The notes under the pieces: model-generated
Told to the model about the DNA's origin: nothing
The model's input: the letters and a program-made list of their open reading frames with translations, nothing else
The model's database searches: none
Source: a virus
Strand: one strand, 5' to 3'
Length of the DNA stretch: 22,059 nt
Virus record (IMG/VR): IMGVR_UViG_3300030329_006221
Location: 1-22,059 of that record
Translations under genes and position numbers: made by a program
Shown here: in pieces, positions 6,833-13,570 of the stretch
Layout: each line of letters begins with the position of its first letter
How positions within the stretch are numbered: the stretch's first letter is position 1

Positions 6833-7658
6833 CATACCTCCTTGGATTGATGATTTGACCTTCCGCTATTCGATGGTATTTTCTCCATTCTCTTAAGGAA
6901 GATATTACATTTGAATTTGTGAATTTTCTTTTTGGTTGCAATCTATCATTCATGACATGCCTTAATGAAGTTATCCTAAAACTAGAATCTTCTTTGTTTT
7001 TAAAGTTCAACATTTTTAAAGACAAGTGGGTTGTTGCGTCTTGCACATAAAATTCTTTCATGTCACAAGGCTCTCCGTCAAATATGTTAGTGAAAGACAA
7101 GTCTTGCATTATAGTTCCTAATATTAAACTGTCTTCGTAATATAGATGACTTTTCATTCTTCCTGAGACATGACGTAAAGAACGAGTGTTATATGCAACT
7201 TGAGATACTACATTGCAATAAGGATAAAATTGTTCCATATCACTTAATATCTGATGAAGAGTATATTCGATTTGATAACTGTCATTAATCTTTCTATTAA
7301 AATCTCTATTCCATGCATATTTTATTCTTAAGATTCTCCTTCTGTCAAAAGACATTTTTGTAAACCAAGGTCCAGCTCTTTTCCAAAAAGCTATATTGTT
7401 TAAGAATCTAAAAAACGAAATGTTGAAAATAACCTCATGTGGAGGTCCTTTAGAATCATTTAGGTTTTCCATTACCCATTTGCTCATCGGGTCATCACAA
7501 TGCCTGATGTTTGTGAAATGGTATCTCTCTAAAATAGAATCGTTGACTTTTCCACCCAGTCTTCTCCTCTCTCTTCTCTTGCAGAATCTCAAAAAATCAC
7601 TTATGCTTTTCCTCAATCTGCCCTCTAAGGCTTGCTGCATTAATTTCCACAAAAACAC
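6816..7658 (-). CDS. aGPT-Pplase / HMUDK-helical family protein (DNA base hypermodification)
   Basis: About 280 residues. The segment at 22-62 (FLRFCKRRERRRLGGK, a gap, then SILERYHFTNIRHCDD and a Trp) matches the signature of the helical domain shared by 5-hydroxymethyluracil DNA kinases and the alpha-glutamyl/putrescinyl thymine pyrophosphorylase families: an aromatic-R-x-x-R helix, then D-x-I-L-x-x-Y-x-F-T-N, then D-x-x-x-x-W. A further FFRFLNNIAFW segment resembles their R-W-F-N block. There is no P-loop, so it looks like the transferase-type member rather than a kinase. Such proteins act on hydroxymethylated pyrimidines in DNA. The listed start is a GTG; an ATG at 7640 is an alternative. 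It overlaps the helicase loader gene by 62 bases. Family from memory; a profile search would settle the clade. Confidence 0.72.
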   Translation of the reverse strand: MFLWKLMQQALEGRLRKSISDFLRFCKRRERRRLGGKVNDSILERYHFTNIRHCDDPMSKWVMENLNDSKGPPHEVIFNISFFRFLNNIAFWKRAGPWFTKMSFDRRRILRIKYAWNRDFNRKINDSYQIEYTLHQILSDMEQFYPYCNVVSQVAYNTRSLRHVSGRMKSHLYYEDSLILGTIMQDLSFTNIFDGEPCDMKEFYVQDATTHLSLKMLNFKNKEDSSFRITSLRHVMNDRLQPKRKFTNSNVISSLREWRKYHRIAEGQIINPRRYDVRKK

Positions 7659-8217
7659 CGTCTCCTCTAATTCTGTCTATAACTCTATCTCCTACGTAAG
7701 AAGTGAATTCTCTTGCGTTGAGATTAGTTGTCATTATTGTTATTTTAGATTCTTCGTGCCTGGTGCTAAGAAGCACGTCAATTTTTGTTTGCGCATCTTC
7801 TGGTTTTCCAGTAGCTAAACCTAAATCATCAACAATTAAGACATCATTGTAAAACCATTTCTGTTTTTCTAACTCCCATGGAGCAACTAAGCCAATTTTG
7901 TATGAGGGCAAAAATGTACACATACTACTGCCATTAGGAAGATAAGTCCAATTGCCATCAACCATAGTTTGCGACCTATGTTGAAAATGCAATCCTGCCC
8001 AAGCCACAGCGATTGTTTTACCAACGCCAGGTGGTCCTGACAAAACTAACATATTTTGTTTATCTTCCATCCATTTCTTAACGCATTTAATAGCTTTAGT
8101 ATTTTCATCTACATTCTTGAGGGCCTCTCTAATTCGAGTGTTGAAATAGGTTTCTGAACCATATTTCGTTGCTATATCTTTGGAATAATTATTATCCCAG
8201 ATGTATTTTATACTCAT
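7597..8217 (-). CDS. DnaC-like helicase loader (AAA+ ATPase)
   Basis: 206 residues. Walker A SGPPGVGKT (60-68), Walker B VLIVDDLG (126-133), a sensor-1 type MTTN and an Arg-rich DRVIDRIRG (about 177-185), as in DnaC/IstB-type loaders that place the replicative helicase on DNA opened by the initiator. It starts at an ATG overlapping the stop of the initiator gene (ATGA), which is the usual initiator-loader pairing in phages. No replicative helicase appears in this window, so either a host helicase is used or the phage one lies elsewhere. The substrate-facing N-terminus is short. Confidence 0.92.
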   Translation of the reverse strand: MSIKYIWDNNYSKDIATKYGSETYFNTRIREALKNVDENTKAIKCVKKWMEDKQNMLVLSGPPGVGKTIAVAWAGLHFQHRSQTMVDGNWTYLPNGSSMCTFLPSYKIGLVAPWELEKQKWFYNDVLIVDDLGLATGKPEDAQTKIDVLLSTRHEESKITIMTTNLNAREFTSYVGDRVIDRIRGDGVFVEINAASLRGQIEEKHK

Positions 8218-9005
8218 AATTCAATTTTTCCTCCTATATACTTCTCTTTCGTGAATCTTGGTCTCTTAGAACGATTTTTGTTTTTCTGCAAAACCAATCT
8301 ATCGAAATGTTTTCTCACCTTGTAAGGACTTAAAATTGTTGTTTTCCAAAAATCATCTTTTGTGCAAAATTCGATGACCTCAACCATTTCATCAATTTCT
8401 CTTTTGTCTAACCTGTGAATCCTGTCAAATTCAATATCCCAGGAGTCAAAAGACTTTGGAAGTTTAAATTTTGGTGAATGAGATAAGAGATTATTTACGA
8501 ATATTTTTCTACACCCTATAACCTTCTTATTTATTTTTAATATCCTATTCTTGGTTTGTTGTTCAGTTTTGTTGTCTTTACGTTGTTCAGACGTTGTTAA
8601 CTTTTTGTTTTTTCTATCAACACGGTGTTGTTCATTTTCATTCTTAATGTTGTTCACTTTGGTTGTCTCACCATTTCCTTGATATTTGTCCCAATTCAGA
8701 ATGCTTATCAACACGCCTAACTTAGAAGAATCCATCTTCACGATTTTCAACTTTTCTAATTTCTTTAGTTTCCTATAAACGCTCAATGCTTTACTTCTAT
8801 CTAACCCTAAAGACTTCGTGATAGCATGCCTTGAAGTCATCAACTGACCACTTTTTAAAGGAAAGACTCTACCTTGGAAGTTGTATTCTTTAGCTTCATA
8901 ATTCACATTTAAGAGAAGCCACAAAAACAATTGCAAAGTTAATGGGTCTTCAAATGTTGGATTTGACGTTAAATTTCGATAAAGTTTGATATATCCTTTT
9001 CTCAT
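8214..9005 (-). CDS. Phage replication initiator (replisome organiser type)
   Basis: 263 residues in three parts. Residues 1-105 resemble the winged-helix N-terminus of phage replisome organisers (YIKLYRNL, a Pro-rich turn, FLWLLLNVNYE, LKSGQLMTSR, INWDKYQ). Residues about 111-160 are a Lys/Asn/Gln/Glu-rich linker whose DNA carries iteron-like repeats. Residues 165-250 are a helical C-terminus (DEMVEVIEFC, then LSPYKVRKHFDRL) typical of the loader-contacting domain. It should bind the phage origin and recruit the loader encoded just downstream. The 5' end overlaps the deaminase gene by 56 bases; GGAGG lies 12 bases before the ATG. Confidence 0.85.
   Translation of the reverse strand: MRKGYIKLYRNLTSNPTFEDPLTLQLFLWLLLNVNYEAKEYNFQGRVFPLKSGQLMTSRHAITKSLGLDRSKALSVYRKLKKLEKLKIVKMDSSKLGVLISILNWDKYQGNGETTKVNNIKNENEQHRVDRKNKKLTTSEQRKDNKTEQQTKNRILKINKKVIGCRKIFVNNLLSHSPKFKLPKSFDSWDIEFDRIHRLDKREIDEMVEVIEFCTKDDFWKTTILSPYKVRKHFDRLVLQKNKNRSKRPRFTKEKYIGGKIEL
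8558..8669. repeat. Iteron-like GTTGTTCA array inside the initiator gene, probable origin
   Basis: Exact GTTGTTCA occurs at 8558, 8582, 8627 and 8649, with near copies GTTGTCTT at 8571, GTTGTTAA at 8593 and GTTGTCTC at 8662. Start-to-start distances are 13, 11, 11, 34, 22 and 13 bases, mostly close to multiples of one helical turn. The repeats fall in different reading frames of the gene (coding for E-Q, N-N or T-T pairs), so the conservation is in DNA rather than protein. A very AT-rich stretch (8526-8546) lies next to the array and could be the unwinding element. This matches the arrangement in lambda O, where the origin lies within the initiator gene. Confidence 0.7.
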
Positions 9006-9393
9006 CTAATTTGATTACCTCCATATTAAATTCTTTTGCTCTTCGTAAAGTTTCTTTAGAATCTCGATGGTCCGTTTCCATTACATAGATTCTTTTTACA
9101 TTTACAGTAGCAAGTAATTTTAAACAACTTCTACACGGAGTGCATGTGCATATGCAATATTTAGTTTCTCTGTTATGTCCATCAAGAAAAGCTACTGCAT
9201 TTTGCTCTGCATGCAATGCTCTACATTCGTCTGAACTTTCACACCCTATTTCATTACAATGAGGCATCCCAGGTGGTGTTCCATTATACCCAGATGACAG
9301 AATTCGAAATTGTTTATTGATTATCACACATCCAACTTTTCTTCTTCTACAAGTGGAAAGACGTGATAACATCACGGCACATGCCGCTAACAT
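8950..9393 (-). CDS. dCMP deaminase
   Basis: Zinc enzyme that converts dCMP to dUMP. Motifs: STCRRRKVGCVI (13-24), SGYNGTPPGMPHC (34-46), the catalytic HAEQNA (61-66) and TPCRSC (85-90) supplying zinc ligands. Extra Cys and His between residues 46 and 57 match the second metal site of T4-type deaminases. From the ATG at 9391-9393 the first helix is short. The frame is open upstream and a CTG at 9433-9435 lies seven bases after AGGAGG, so the real start may be non-AUG and add 14 residues. The 3' end overlaps the initiator gene. Together with the dUTPase-like gene just upstream it controls dCMP and dUMP pools. Confidence 0.93.
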   Translation of the reverse strand: MLAACAVMLSRLSTCRRRKVGCVIINKQFRILSSGYNGTPPGMPHCNEIGCESSDECRALHAEQNAVAFLDGHNRETKYCICTCTPCRSCLKLLATVNVKRIYVMETDHRDSKETLRRAKEFNMEVIKLDEKRIYQTLSKFNVKSNI

Positions 9394-9424
9394 GACTATC
9401 TTATACCTTCTTCTACTAATGCAC

Positions 9425-9844
9425 TCAATATCCAGTTTTCTGCCTCCTTATGTTCTCTTCCATTTTAGACATATAAATAGTTTTGATACTTTTTGCGTCT
9501 AATCCCCACACCAAAGCTAATTCCAAAACGAAATGAAGCAAGTCTATAATTTCATATCTTATTTCATGAACGTCAGGAAGATTCGCTGCTGGTGTTTTCC
9601 AATATTTCCAATTTGTCCAATTGAGTATTTCGCTACATTCATCAAGAATAGCAATCATCATTTCTTTAGTTATTTTCTCTTTCGCATGTGGATGCAATTG
9701 GTCTAATTCTCCAAAGAATCTTTCAGCGAAAACTTTTTGAGTTTCACATATCTCTTCGAAGGATGGGTATTCTCCCTCTTCATATGTTTTCCTCAAGGCT
9801 TCTTCTCTATCTTTTAAACTTGCCATTTTCTTTCTGTCAGACAT
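9425..9844 (-). CDS. All-alpha dUTPase/dCTPase-like pyrophosphatase
   Basis: 139 residues of the all-alpha NTP pyrophosphatase superfamily. Metal-binding pairs are E-x-x-E in ILDECSEILNW (69-72) and E-x-x-D in RYEIIDLLHF (98-101). NWKYWKTP between them is typical of dimeric dUTPases and of the T4 gp56 dCTPase/dUTPase. It would hydrolyse dUTP, dCTP or both to the monophosphate, feeding the deaminase and the thymidylate-synthase-like enzyme and keeping unwanted triphosphates out of phage DNA. Which nucleotide it prefers cannot be read from the sequence. The last codons carry AGGAGG, which serves as the ribosome binding site of the deaminase gene. Confidence 0.82.
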   Translation of the reverse strand: MSDRKKMASLKDREEALRKTYEEGEYPSFEEICETQKVFAERFFGELDQLHPHAKEKITKEMMIAILDECSEILNWTNWKYWKTPAANLPDVHEIRYEIIDLLHFVLELALVWGLDAKSIKTIYMSKMEENIRRQKTGY

Positions 9845-9845
9845 A

Positions 9846-10121
9846 TTAACAACCTTGTCCTTGATTCACATTCACCTCTAAAGGATTATTAGAATATGGT
9901 CTTGGTGTAATTAAATCCTTAACATCGCAATCCAAGCATTCAGCAATTTTCTTCATATGCTCAGGAGATGGAAAGTTTTTCCCATTCGCCCATGAACCTA
10001 CAGCACCTTGCGTCACGCCTACCTCTTTCGCTATGTCAACTCCACGTTTCCCAGCGATTATTCTTAATTCGAAAAAGTTTTTAACAAACGTTTCCTTAAC
10101 TTCTTTTTTATCAAATTTCAT
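9846..10121 (-). CDS. Cro/CI-type helix-turn-helix regulator
   Basis: 91 residues with a complete XRE domain: helix RGVDIAKEVG (26-35), turn and recognition helix VTQGAVGSWANG, then FPSPEHMKKIAECLDCDVKDLI, as in Cro/CI-like repressors. The C-terminal tail is short with no peptidase domain, so a Cro-like or plain repressor role is likely. It lies in the middle of the early leftward operon rather than next to a divergent promoter, so it may act at the palindromes near 12544 and 12711, closing a feedback loop. AGGAGG precedes the ATG. Confidence 0.9.
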   Translation of the reverse strand: MKFDKKEVKETFVKNFFELRIIAGKRGVDIAKEVGVTQGAVGSWANGKNFPSPEHMKKIAECLDCDVKDLITPRPYSNNPLEVNVNQGQGC

Positions 10122-10129
10122 ATTTCCTC

Positions 10130-10759
10130 CTATATTTTTGTTTGATTTTCTTTTATTTCTTTCTTTATTGCTTCAGCGACTTCTTTCCTAGCTTTTTCAT
10201 CCAAAGTCTTGAATTGAACGCCTTGTGGCAAATGTTTTTTTGCCATCATGAAATTGTCATCACCATAAACTTGCCTTATTAACGCATACAAATCTTTTAG
10301 TGAATATTTGCTCGTGACAGGTGGTAAGTCTTTTGCTTCCACCACTGGCAAATCTCCTAAATCTACTCCGCCTTGTGAAAAGCTCGATGGAGATTTTTTG
10401 TAAGATTTTCTCGTATTTGCGATTTTCATCTCTTGCTTCGAGGCTCTTGCATCGCCTTCCCATCCGATAACTAATGTCAAAGCACGTCCTATGGCGGAAG
10501 TTGATGCTGTTTCGGTCCAGTTCGTAGCCTCAGCACCACGAGTTTTTGCTTTCCAATCGTAAGCAATATCACTACCCGCAGGGTGTTCATCTTTTGAATC
10601 ACGATAAACATCAGCTTTGACCATGACACTGGAAATTAATCCATTATGTTCTGTATGATGGACAACTTTTACATCAATCCTCCCTTTAGGGTATTTCTTT
10701 TGAAAACGTTTTATCCTACTTCCAACGTCTTCGTAATCGTTTAAATTAAATTTAGCCAT
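10130..10759 (-). CDS. Putative single-strand annealing / ERF-like recombination protein
   Basis: 209 residues. The N-terminal 110 residues show IKRFQKKYPKGRIDVKV, a VKADVYRD strand, DEHPAGSDIAYDW and ETASTSAIGRAL (83-94). The T-S-A-I-G-R-A-L motif is shared by ERF-type annealing proteins and related phage single-strand DNA proteins, which coat ssDNA and promote strand annealing. A variable linker follows, and a Lys-rich helical C-terminus. Its place among replication genes supports a recombination role. Whether it is an annealase or simply a binding protein cannot be decided here. Stop and start overlap with the TS-like gene at 10759. Confidence 0.6.
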   Translation of the reverse strand: MAKFNLNDYEDVGSRIKRFQKKYPKGRIDVKVVHHTEHNGLISSVMVKADVYRDSKDEHPAGSDIAYDWKAKTRGAEATNWTETASTSAIGRALTLVIGWEGDARASKQEMKIANTRKSYKKSPSSFSQGGVDLGDLPVVEAKDLPPVTSKYSLKDLYALIRQVYGDDNFMMAKKHLPQGVQFKTLDEKARKEVAEAIKKEIKENQTKI

Positions 10760-11718
10760 TAATATGTTTCCTCCTTATAATGTTTATTTAAATAATCTAC
10801 GCACAGGTCTAAATATTTAGAACCTGTCTTTTTTGGTTTTCTTTCCTCGATGCCTGTGAAGAATTTAGCTAATTCCATGCTCAAGGTCATATTGTCCAAA
10901 GGACTTAAATCAAAAGTTTCTTCGAAATGAAAATCTGGATGTCCTTCTAACTTTGGTATCTTCTTGAATCCACGTTCGTTATATTTAGCTGGTAATTCAT
11001 ATTCATCTACAAAACCTAAAAGTTTACTTTCAACTTGAGATTCGTAAAGATGAAGAGAAGATGTGTAATGTGTTAATTCATATGGTTTCCTCCCGGTCCA
11101 TTTTCCCATCACGTGGTGAATGAACGCAAACGCGGACAAATCGTAAGGGGTTCCCCATAGAAGGTCATTCGAACGCATGATAGAATTTGCATTCAACCTC
11201 GTAGGGATAACGTCTCCTCGAAAACTGAGATACATCGTGCACGGTTTATTTCTTAATTCCGTGTCCGTGTCCCGCCAGACGGTGAAAATTGCTTGTCTCG
11301 TATATTGGTCTTTTTGAAGTAGTTCTACGGTTTTTTTCCACATGAGTTTCGTCCTAGGTCCGTATGCGCCTGGGTCATAAATGTAATTGCCTTTATGTTT
11401 TTTCAATAATTCTTTTTTCACCAAAGACGGAGAATGGTAAGTTTCACAAAAATCTGCAAACCTTGGAACGTAACGAGAAAGGAGATGGCAACAATCCGCA
11501 CCATAAAGGTACGCTAATTTTTCAATTAAGCCAAATCCATAATTCATTTTTCTCGTAGGAAACGTGCATAAAGAATCTCCTAAATTGTTGAAGTTGAATT
11601 TTATAAGTTGAGGTCCTATGTCCAATGTACCTTGTCCACGAGCCTTCATCAACCTTCCTTCGTGATGGACCTTTTTCAAATAATCATAATAGAATTCGTT
11701 GAATTTTCTGTAAATCAT
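10759..11718 (-). CDS. Thymidylate-synthase-fold enzyme, likely dCMP hydroxymethylase
   Basis: 319 residues from an ATG with GGAGG seven bases upstream; a longer frame starting eleven codons earlier lacks one. Seen: nucleophile Cys160 in NKPCTMYLSF, phosphate Arg in MRSND (181-185), WGTPYD (188-193) and SLHLYE with His223/Tyr225. Known: thymidylate synthases have Asn in the G-x-P-F-N position that reads uracil, whereas T4 dCMP hydroxymethylase has Asp179 there. This protein has Asp193, so I infer cytosine specificity and hydroxymethylation rather than dTMP synthesis. The R-S-N-D run also matches T4 gp42. It is coupled by ATGA to the kinase gene. A variant thymidylate synthase or dUMP hydroxymethylase cannot be excluded. 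Confidence 0.85.
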   Translation of the reverse strand: MIYRKFNEFYYDYLKKVHHEGRLMKARGQGTLDIGPQLIKFNFNNLGDSLCTFPTRKMNYGFGLIEKLAYLYGADCCHLLSRYVPRFADFCETYHSPSLVKKELLKKHKGNYIYDPGAYGPRTKLMWKKTVELLQKDQYTRQAIFTVWRDTDTELRNKPCTMYLSFRGDVIPTRLNANSIMRSNDLLWGTPYDLSAFAFIHHVMGKWTGRKPYELTHYTSSLHLYESQVESKLLGFVDEYELPAKYNERGFKKIPKLEGHPDFHFEETFDLSPLDNMTLSMELAKFFTGIEERKPKKTGSKYLDLCVDYLNKHYKEETY

Positions 11719-12206
11719 AGTGAATCCTCCAACGTGCTTATGATGTGGCATAGTTCTTTTGTTGGGATTGAGAATGGGTCCACTCTAAATTTTATCAATT
11801 TACTTGCGGAGAATCCTTTGTCAAAATTTTTGACTATTTCATCTACCTCAGTTTCATCGATAAAGTCGTCTTTGCGTTGCTTTAACATTTCAAAAATCAT
11901 AGACTTTGGTGGCCTACAATAAATTAATATTGTTTTTTTGATTTTCATAAACTCCTCTAGAATTTGAAAATCTTGGTACTTTAAAACAGGCTGCCTTCCT
12001 TTCACGAAAGGATAAACAGTTTCACCAATATGAAATCTGTCAAACACCATTCTCCTATTAAGAAGTTCAAGTATGTCCCATCCCATAAAGGAATCTTTGT
12101 CCAATGGTGGTCCAAAATGTTTGTACGTGTATCCGTGGTTTTGACATAACATATTCGCCACGGTGGTCTTCCCGCTACAATCGCATCCTTCTAATATGAT
12201 ACTCAA
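11715..12206 (-). CDS. P-loop deoxynucleoside monophosphate kinase, thymidylate-kinase-like
   Basis: 163 residues. P-loop GCDCSGKTT (7-15) and VFDRFHIGETVYPF (about 54-67) match the D-R-x-x-x-G-E-x-V-Y block of phage thymidylate-kinase-like proteins; an Arg-rich lid is seen in the segment around MLKQRKDDF. It would phosphorylate a dNMP. Coupled directly to the TS-fold gene, it could activate the hydroxymethyl-dNMP for incorporation, as T4 gp1 does, although its fold is thymidylate-kinase-like. It could alternatively be a DNA-base kinase. The start overlaps the stop of the upstream gene. Confidence 0.8.
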   Translation of the reverse strand: MSIILEGCDCSGKTTVANMLCQNHGYTYKHFGPPLDKDSFMGWDILELLNRRMVFDRFHIGETVYPFVKGRQPVLKYQDFQILEEFMKIKKTILIYCRPPKSMIFEMLKQRKDDFIDETEVDEIVKNFDKGFSASKLIKFRVDPFSIPTKELCHIISTLEDSL

Positions 12207-12514
12207 AAGTCTAACCTCCTTGAGTTTTTGTCCACTTGATTTTTCACAATGTCATTCATCTTGACGATGTATTGACCCTGTTCAAAAAGCTCGTCTCCAG
12301 GCCATCTTCTCATCTCGCCAGGGTTTATAGTTTTCACGGCTTTTGACTTAATCCAACCTTTCGTAACGTTGGTAAATGCTTCATCGCCATTCTCTCTCAA
12401 GACGGTGATGTGAATCTCTTCATGAGTATCCATAGCATCGATGGTTTTTTTAGGGAATGCAAATCCTCTGTATTTTCGGAAAATAAATTTCTCCTTGAAT
12501 TTAAAAGTTCTCAT
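12203..12514 (-). CDS. Protein of unknown function, first gene of the leftward operon
   Basis: 103 residues, basic at the N-terminus (MRTFKFKEKFIFRKYR), with predicted strands and a GEMRRWPGDELFEQG segment. I do not recognise the family. Preceded by AAGGAGG and by the leftward promoter candidate; four-base overlap with the kinase gene. As the first gene after the divergent promoter it is probably expressed early. Confidence 0.8.
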   Translation of the reverse strand: MRTFKFKEKFIFRKYRGFAFPKKTIDAMDTHEEIHITVLRENGDEAFTNVTKGWIKSKAVKTINPGEMRRWPGDELFEQGQYIVKMNDIVKNQVDKNSRRLDF

Positions 12515-12542
12515 TCGAAACCTCCTTATTTTTGATATTTTT

Positions 12543-12570
12543 ATTGTATACTACAATTTATTAAAGTTAA
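12543..12570 (-). promoter_or_regulatory. Leftward early promoter with operator candidate
   Basis: On the minus strand TTAACT (12565-12570) and TACAAT (12543-12548) are 16 bases apart, close to sigma-70 consensus. The palindrome TTGTA-TAC-TACAA (12544-12556) overlaps the -10 element, so a bound repressor would block it. It would drive the replication and nucleotide operon starting at 12514. Confidence 0.6.
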
Positions 12571-12636
12571 TTTTGAAATACATTGAATATATTACAGTGC
12601 ATATAGGTGAACTAAAAAGTCAAAAAAACATCTCAT

Positions 12637-12667
12637 ATAGGCTGCCGGGTGCCCGTTTCAGGCCTAT
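12637..12667. other. GC-rich hairpin in the divergent control region
   Basis: ATAGGC (12637-12642) pairs with GCCTAT (12662-12667). Inside, CTG can pair with CAG, and CGG (12646-12648) pairs with CCG (12653-12655) around GTGC. It stands out in an AT-rich spacer of 237 bases. It lies between the two promoter candidates and belongs to neither transcript, so it may be a protein site or barrier. On the minus strand it is followed within about ten bases by seven T residues, so it could terminate leftward readthrough. Confidence 0.5.
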
Positions 12668-12691
12668 TTCGCTATATTTAGTAGTATTTCT

Positions 12692-12725
12692 GTTCATTTT
12701 AGTACAATATGGTATATAGTATACC
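12692..12725 (+). promoter_or_regulatory. Rightward promoter region with perfect palindrome operator
   Basis: A 15-base perfect inverted repeat GGTATA-TAG-TATACC (12711-12725) lies 26 bases before the amidoligase start. -10-like TACAAT (12703-12708) and TATAGT (12715-12720) are present with only weak -35 matches. A strong AAAAGGAG ribosome binding site follows at 12741-12748. The palindrome resembles the one near 12544 in carrying outward-facing GTATA/TATAC, so one regulator may control both directions. Confidence 0.55.
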
Positions 12726-12751
12726 TAACAAATATATATAAAAAGGAGATT

Positions 12752-13546
12752 ATGAATATGACAAACTTAAGACTAGAACTTGAAAACGAGAGACTAAACA
12801 ACGAAACTAAAAGAACTCTTGGAATCGAAGTTGAATTTAACAGACCAACAAATCTTAGCAAAAGCGAGACTGTTGAAAAGTTGAACGAAACTGGAATCAC
12901 TGTGGTAGACGCTTCTTATGGTCACTCAGTAAATTCAAATTGGAAGGTCGTGACTGACGGTTCTACTGACCTTGAATTAGTATCACCAATCCTTAAACTT
13001 GAAGAGTTGAAAGCTCAACTTAAAGCTCTTCTTGAAAAAATGAATGAGATTGGTTGCTCAGTTGACAGAAGATGTGGAGTTCACCTTCATGTTGGAGTTT
13101 CTGAATTCAAAAAGAAAAACTTCATCAACCTTCTTAACATCTACAAAAACAGTGAAAAGGTTATGGACAGCCTTCAACCAAGAAGTAGAAGAAATTCAAA
13201 TAACACTTACTGTGCAAGTCTTCAAAGAAAAAACATCGAAGATTTGGTTGGCTACTCAGCGAGAAGCAATGTTCGATACCACAAAATTAACTTTTGTTGT
13301 TTTGCAACTTACGGAACTGTTGAGTTCAGACATCAAGCTGGAACGCTAAACTTCGAAAAGATTATGCTTTTCGTAGCGATAACAACTGCGATGACTGAGA
13401 AAGCTTCATGCCCACCAAGTAAAGTTCACAAGTTCAATTCTTCAAAACCTTACTCAATGGCTAAAATGTTCCAAGTAATAAGAATGTCAAAAAGAAATCC
13501 TGAAATGGTAAACTTCGCAAAAGCTAGAGTTTCTGCTCTAGCTTAA
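12752..13546 (+). CDS. Amidoligase (COOH-NH2 ligase, Amidoligase_2 family)
   Basis: 264 residues of the glutamine-synthetase/ATP-grasp-like amidoligases that join an amine to a carboxylate using ATP. Motifs: GIEVEFN (24-30), WKVVTDGS...LELVSP (64-79), CGVHLHVG (108-115) and GTVEFRHQAGT (188-198), which give the expected metal/ATP carboxylates and His/Arg residues. Length is slightly short but complete. Known: phages and bacteria often pair this family with gamma-glutamylcyclotransferase-like proteins, as here. The acceptor is unknown: a peptide, a polyamine or a modified DNA base. Leucine codons are mostly CTT and the ribosome binding site is strong, suggesting high expression. Confidence 0.92.
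   Translation: MNMTNLRLELENERLNNETKRTLGIEVEFNRPTNLSKSETVEKLNETGITVVDASYGHSVNSNWKVVTDGSTDLELVSPILKLEELKAQLKALLEKMNEIGCSVDRRCGVHLHVGVSEFKKKNFINLLNIYKNSEKVMDSLQPRSRRNSNNTYCASLQRKNIEDLVGYSARSNVRYHKINFCCFATYGTVEFRHQAGTLNFEKIMLFVAITTAMTEKASCPPSKVHKFNSSKPYSMAKMFQVIRMSKRNPEMVNFAKARVSALA
13521..13544 (+). other. 9-bp perfect hairpin at the end of the amidoligase gene
   Basis: AAGCTAGAG (13521-13529) and CTCTAGCTT (13536-13544) form a perfect stem with a TTTCTG loop, ending at the first base of the stop codon. No T-run follows directly, so it is more likely a transcript-stabilising, processing or attenuating element between amidoligase and cyclotransferase than a classic terminator. Confidence 0.55.
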
Positions 13547-13570
13547 TGCGATTTTCAAAAGGAGAAAATT

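Noticed and set aside
7396-7818. 140-codon plus-strand frame across the hypermodification and helicase-loader genes
   Set aside because: Runs antisense to two recognised genes and has no recognisable motif.
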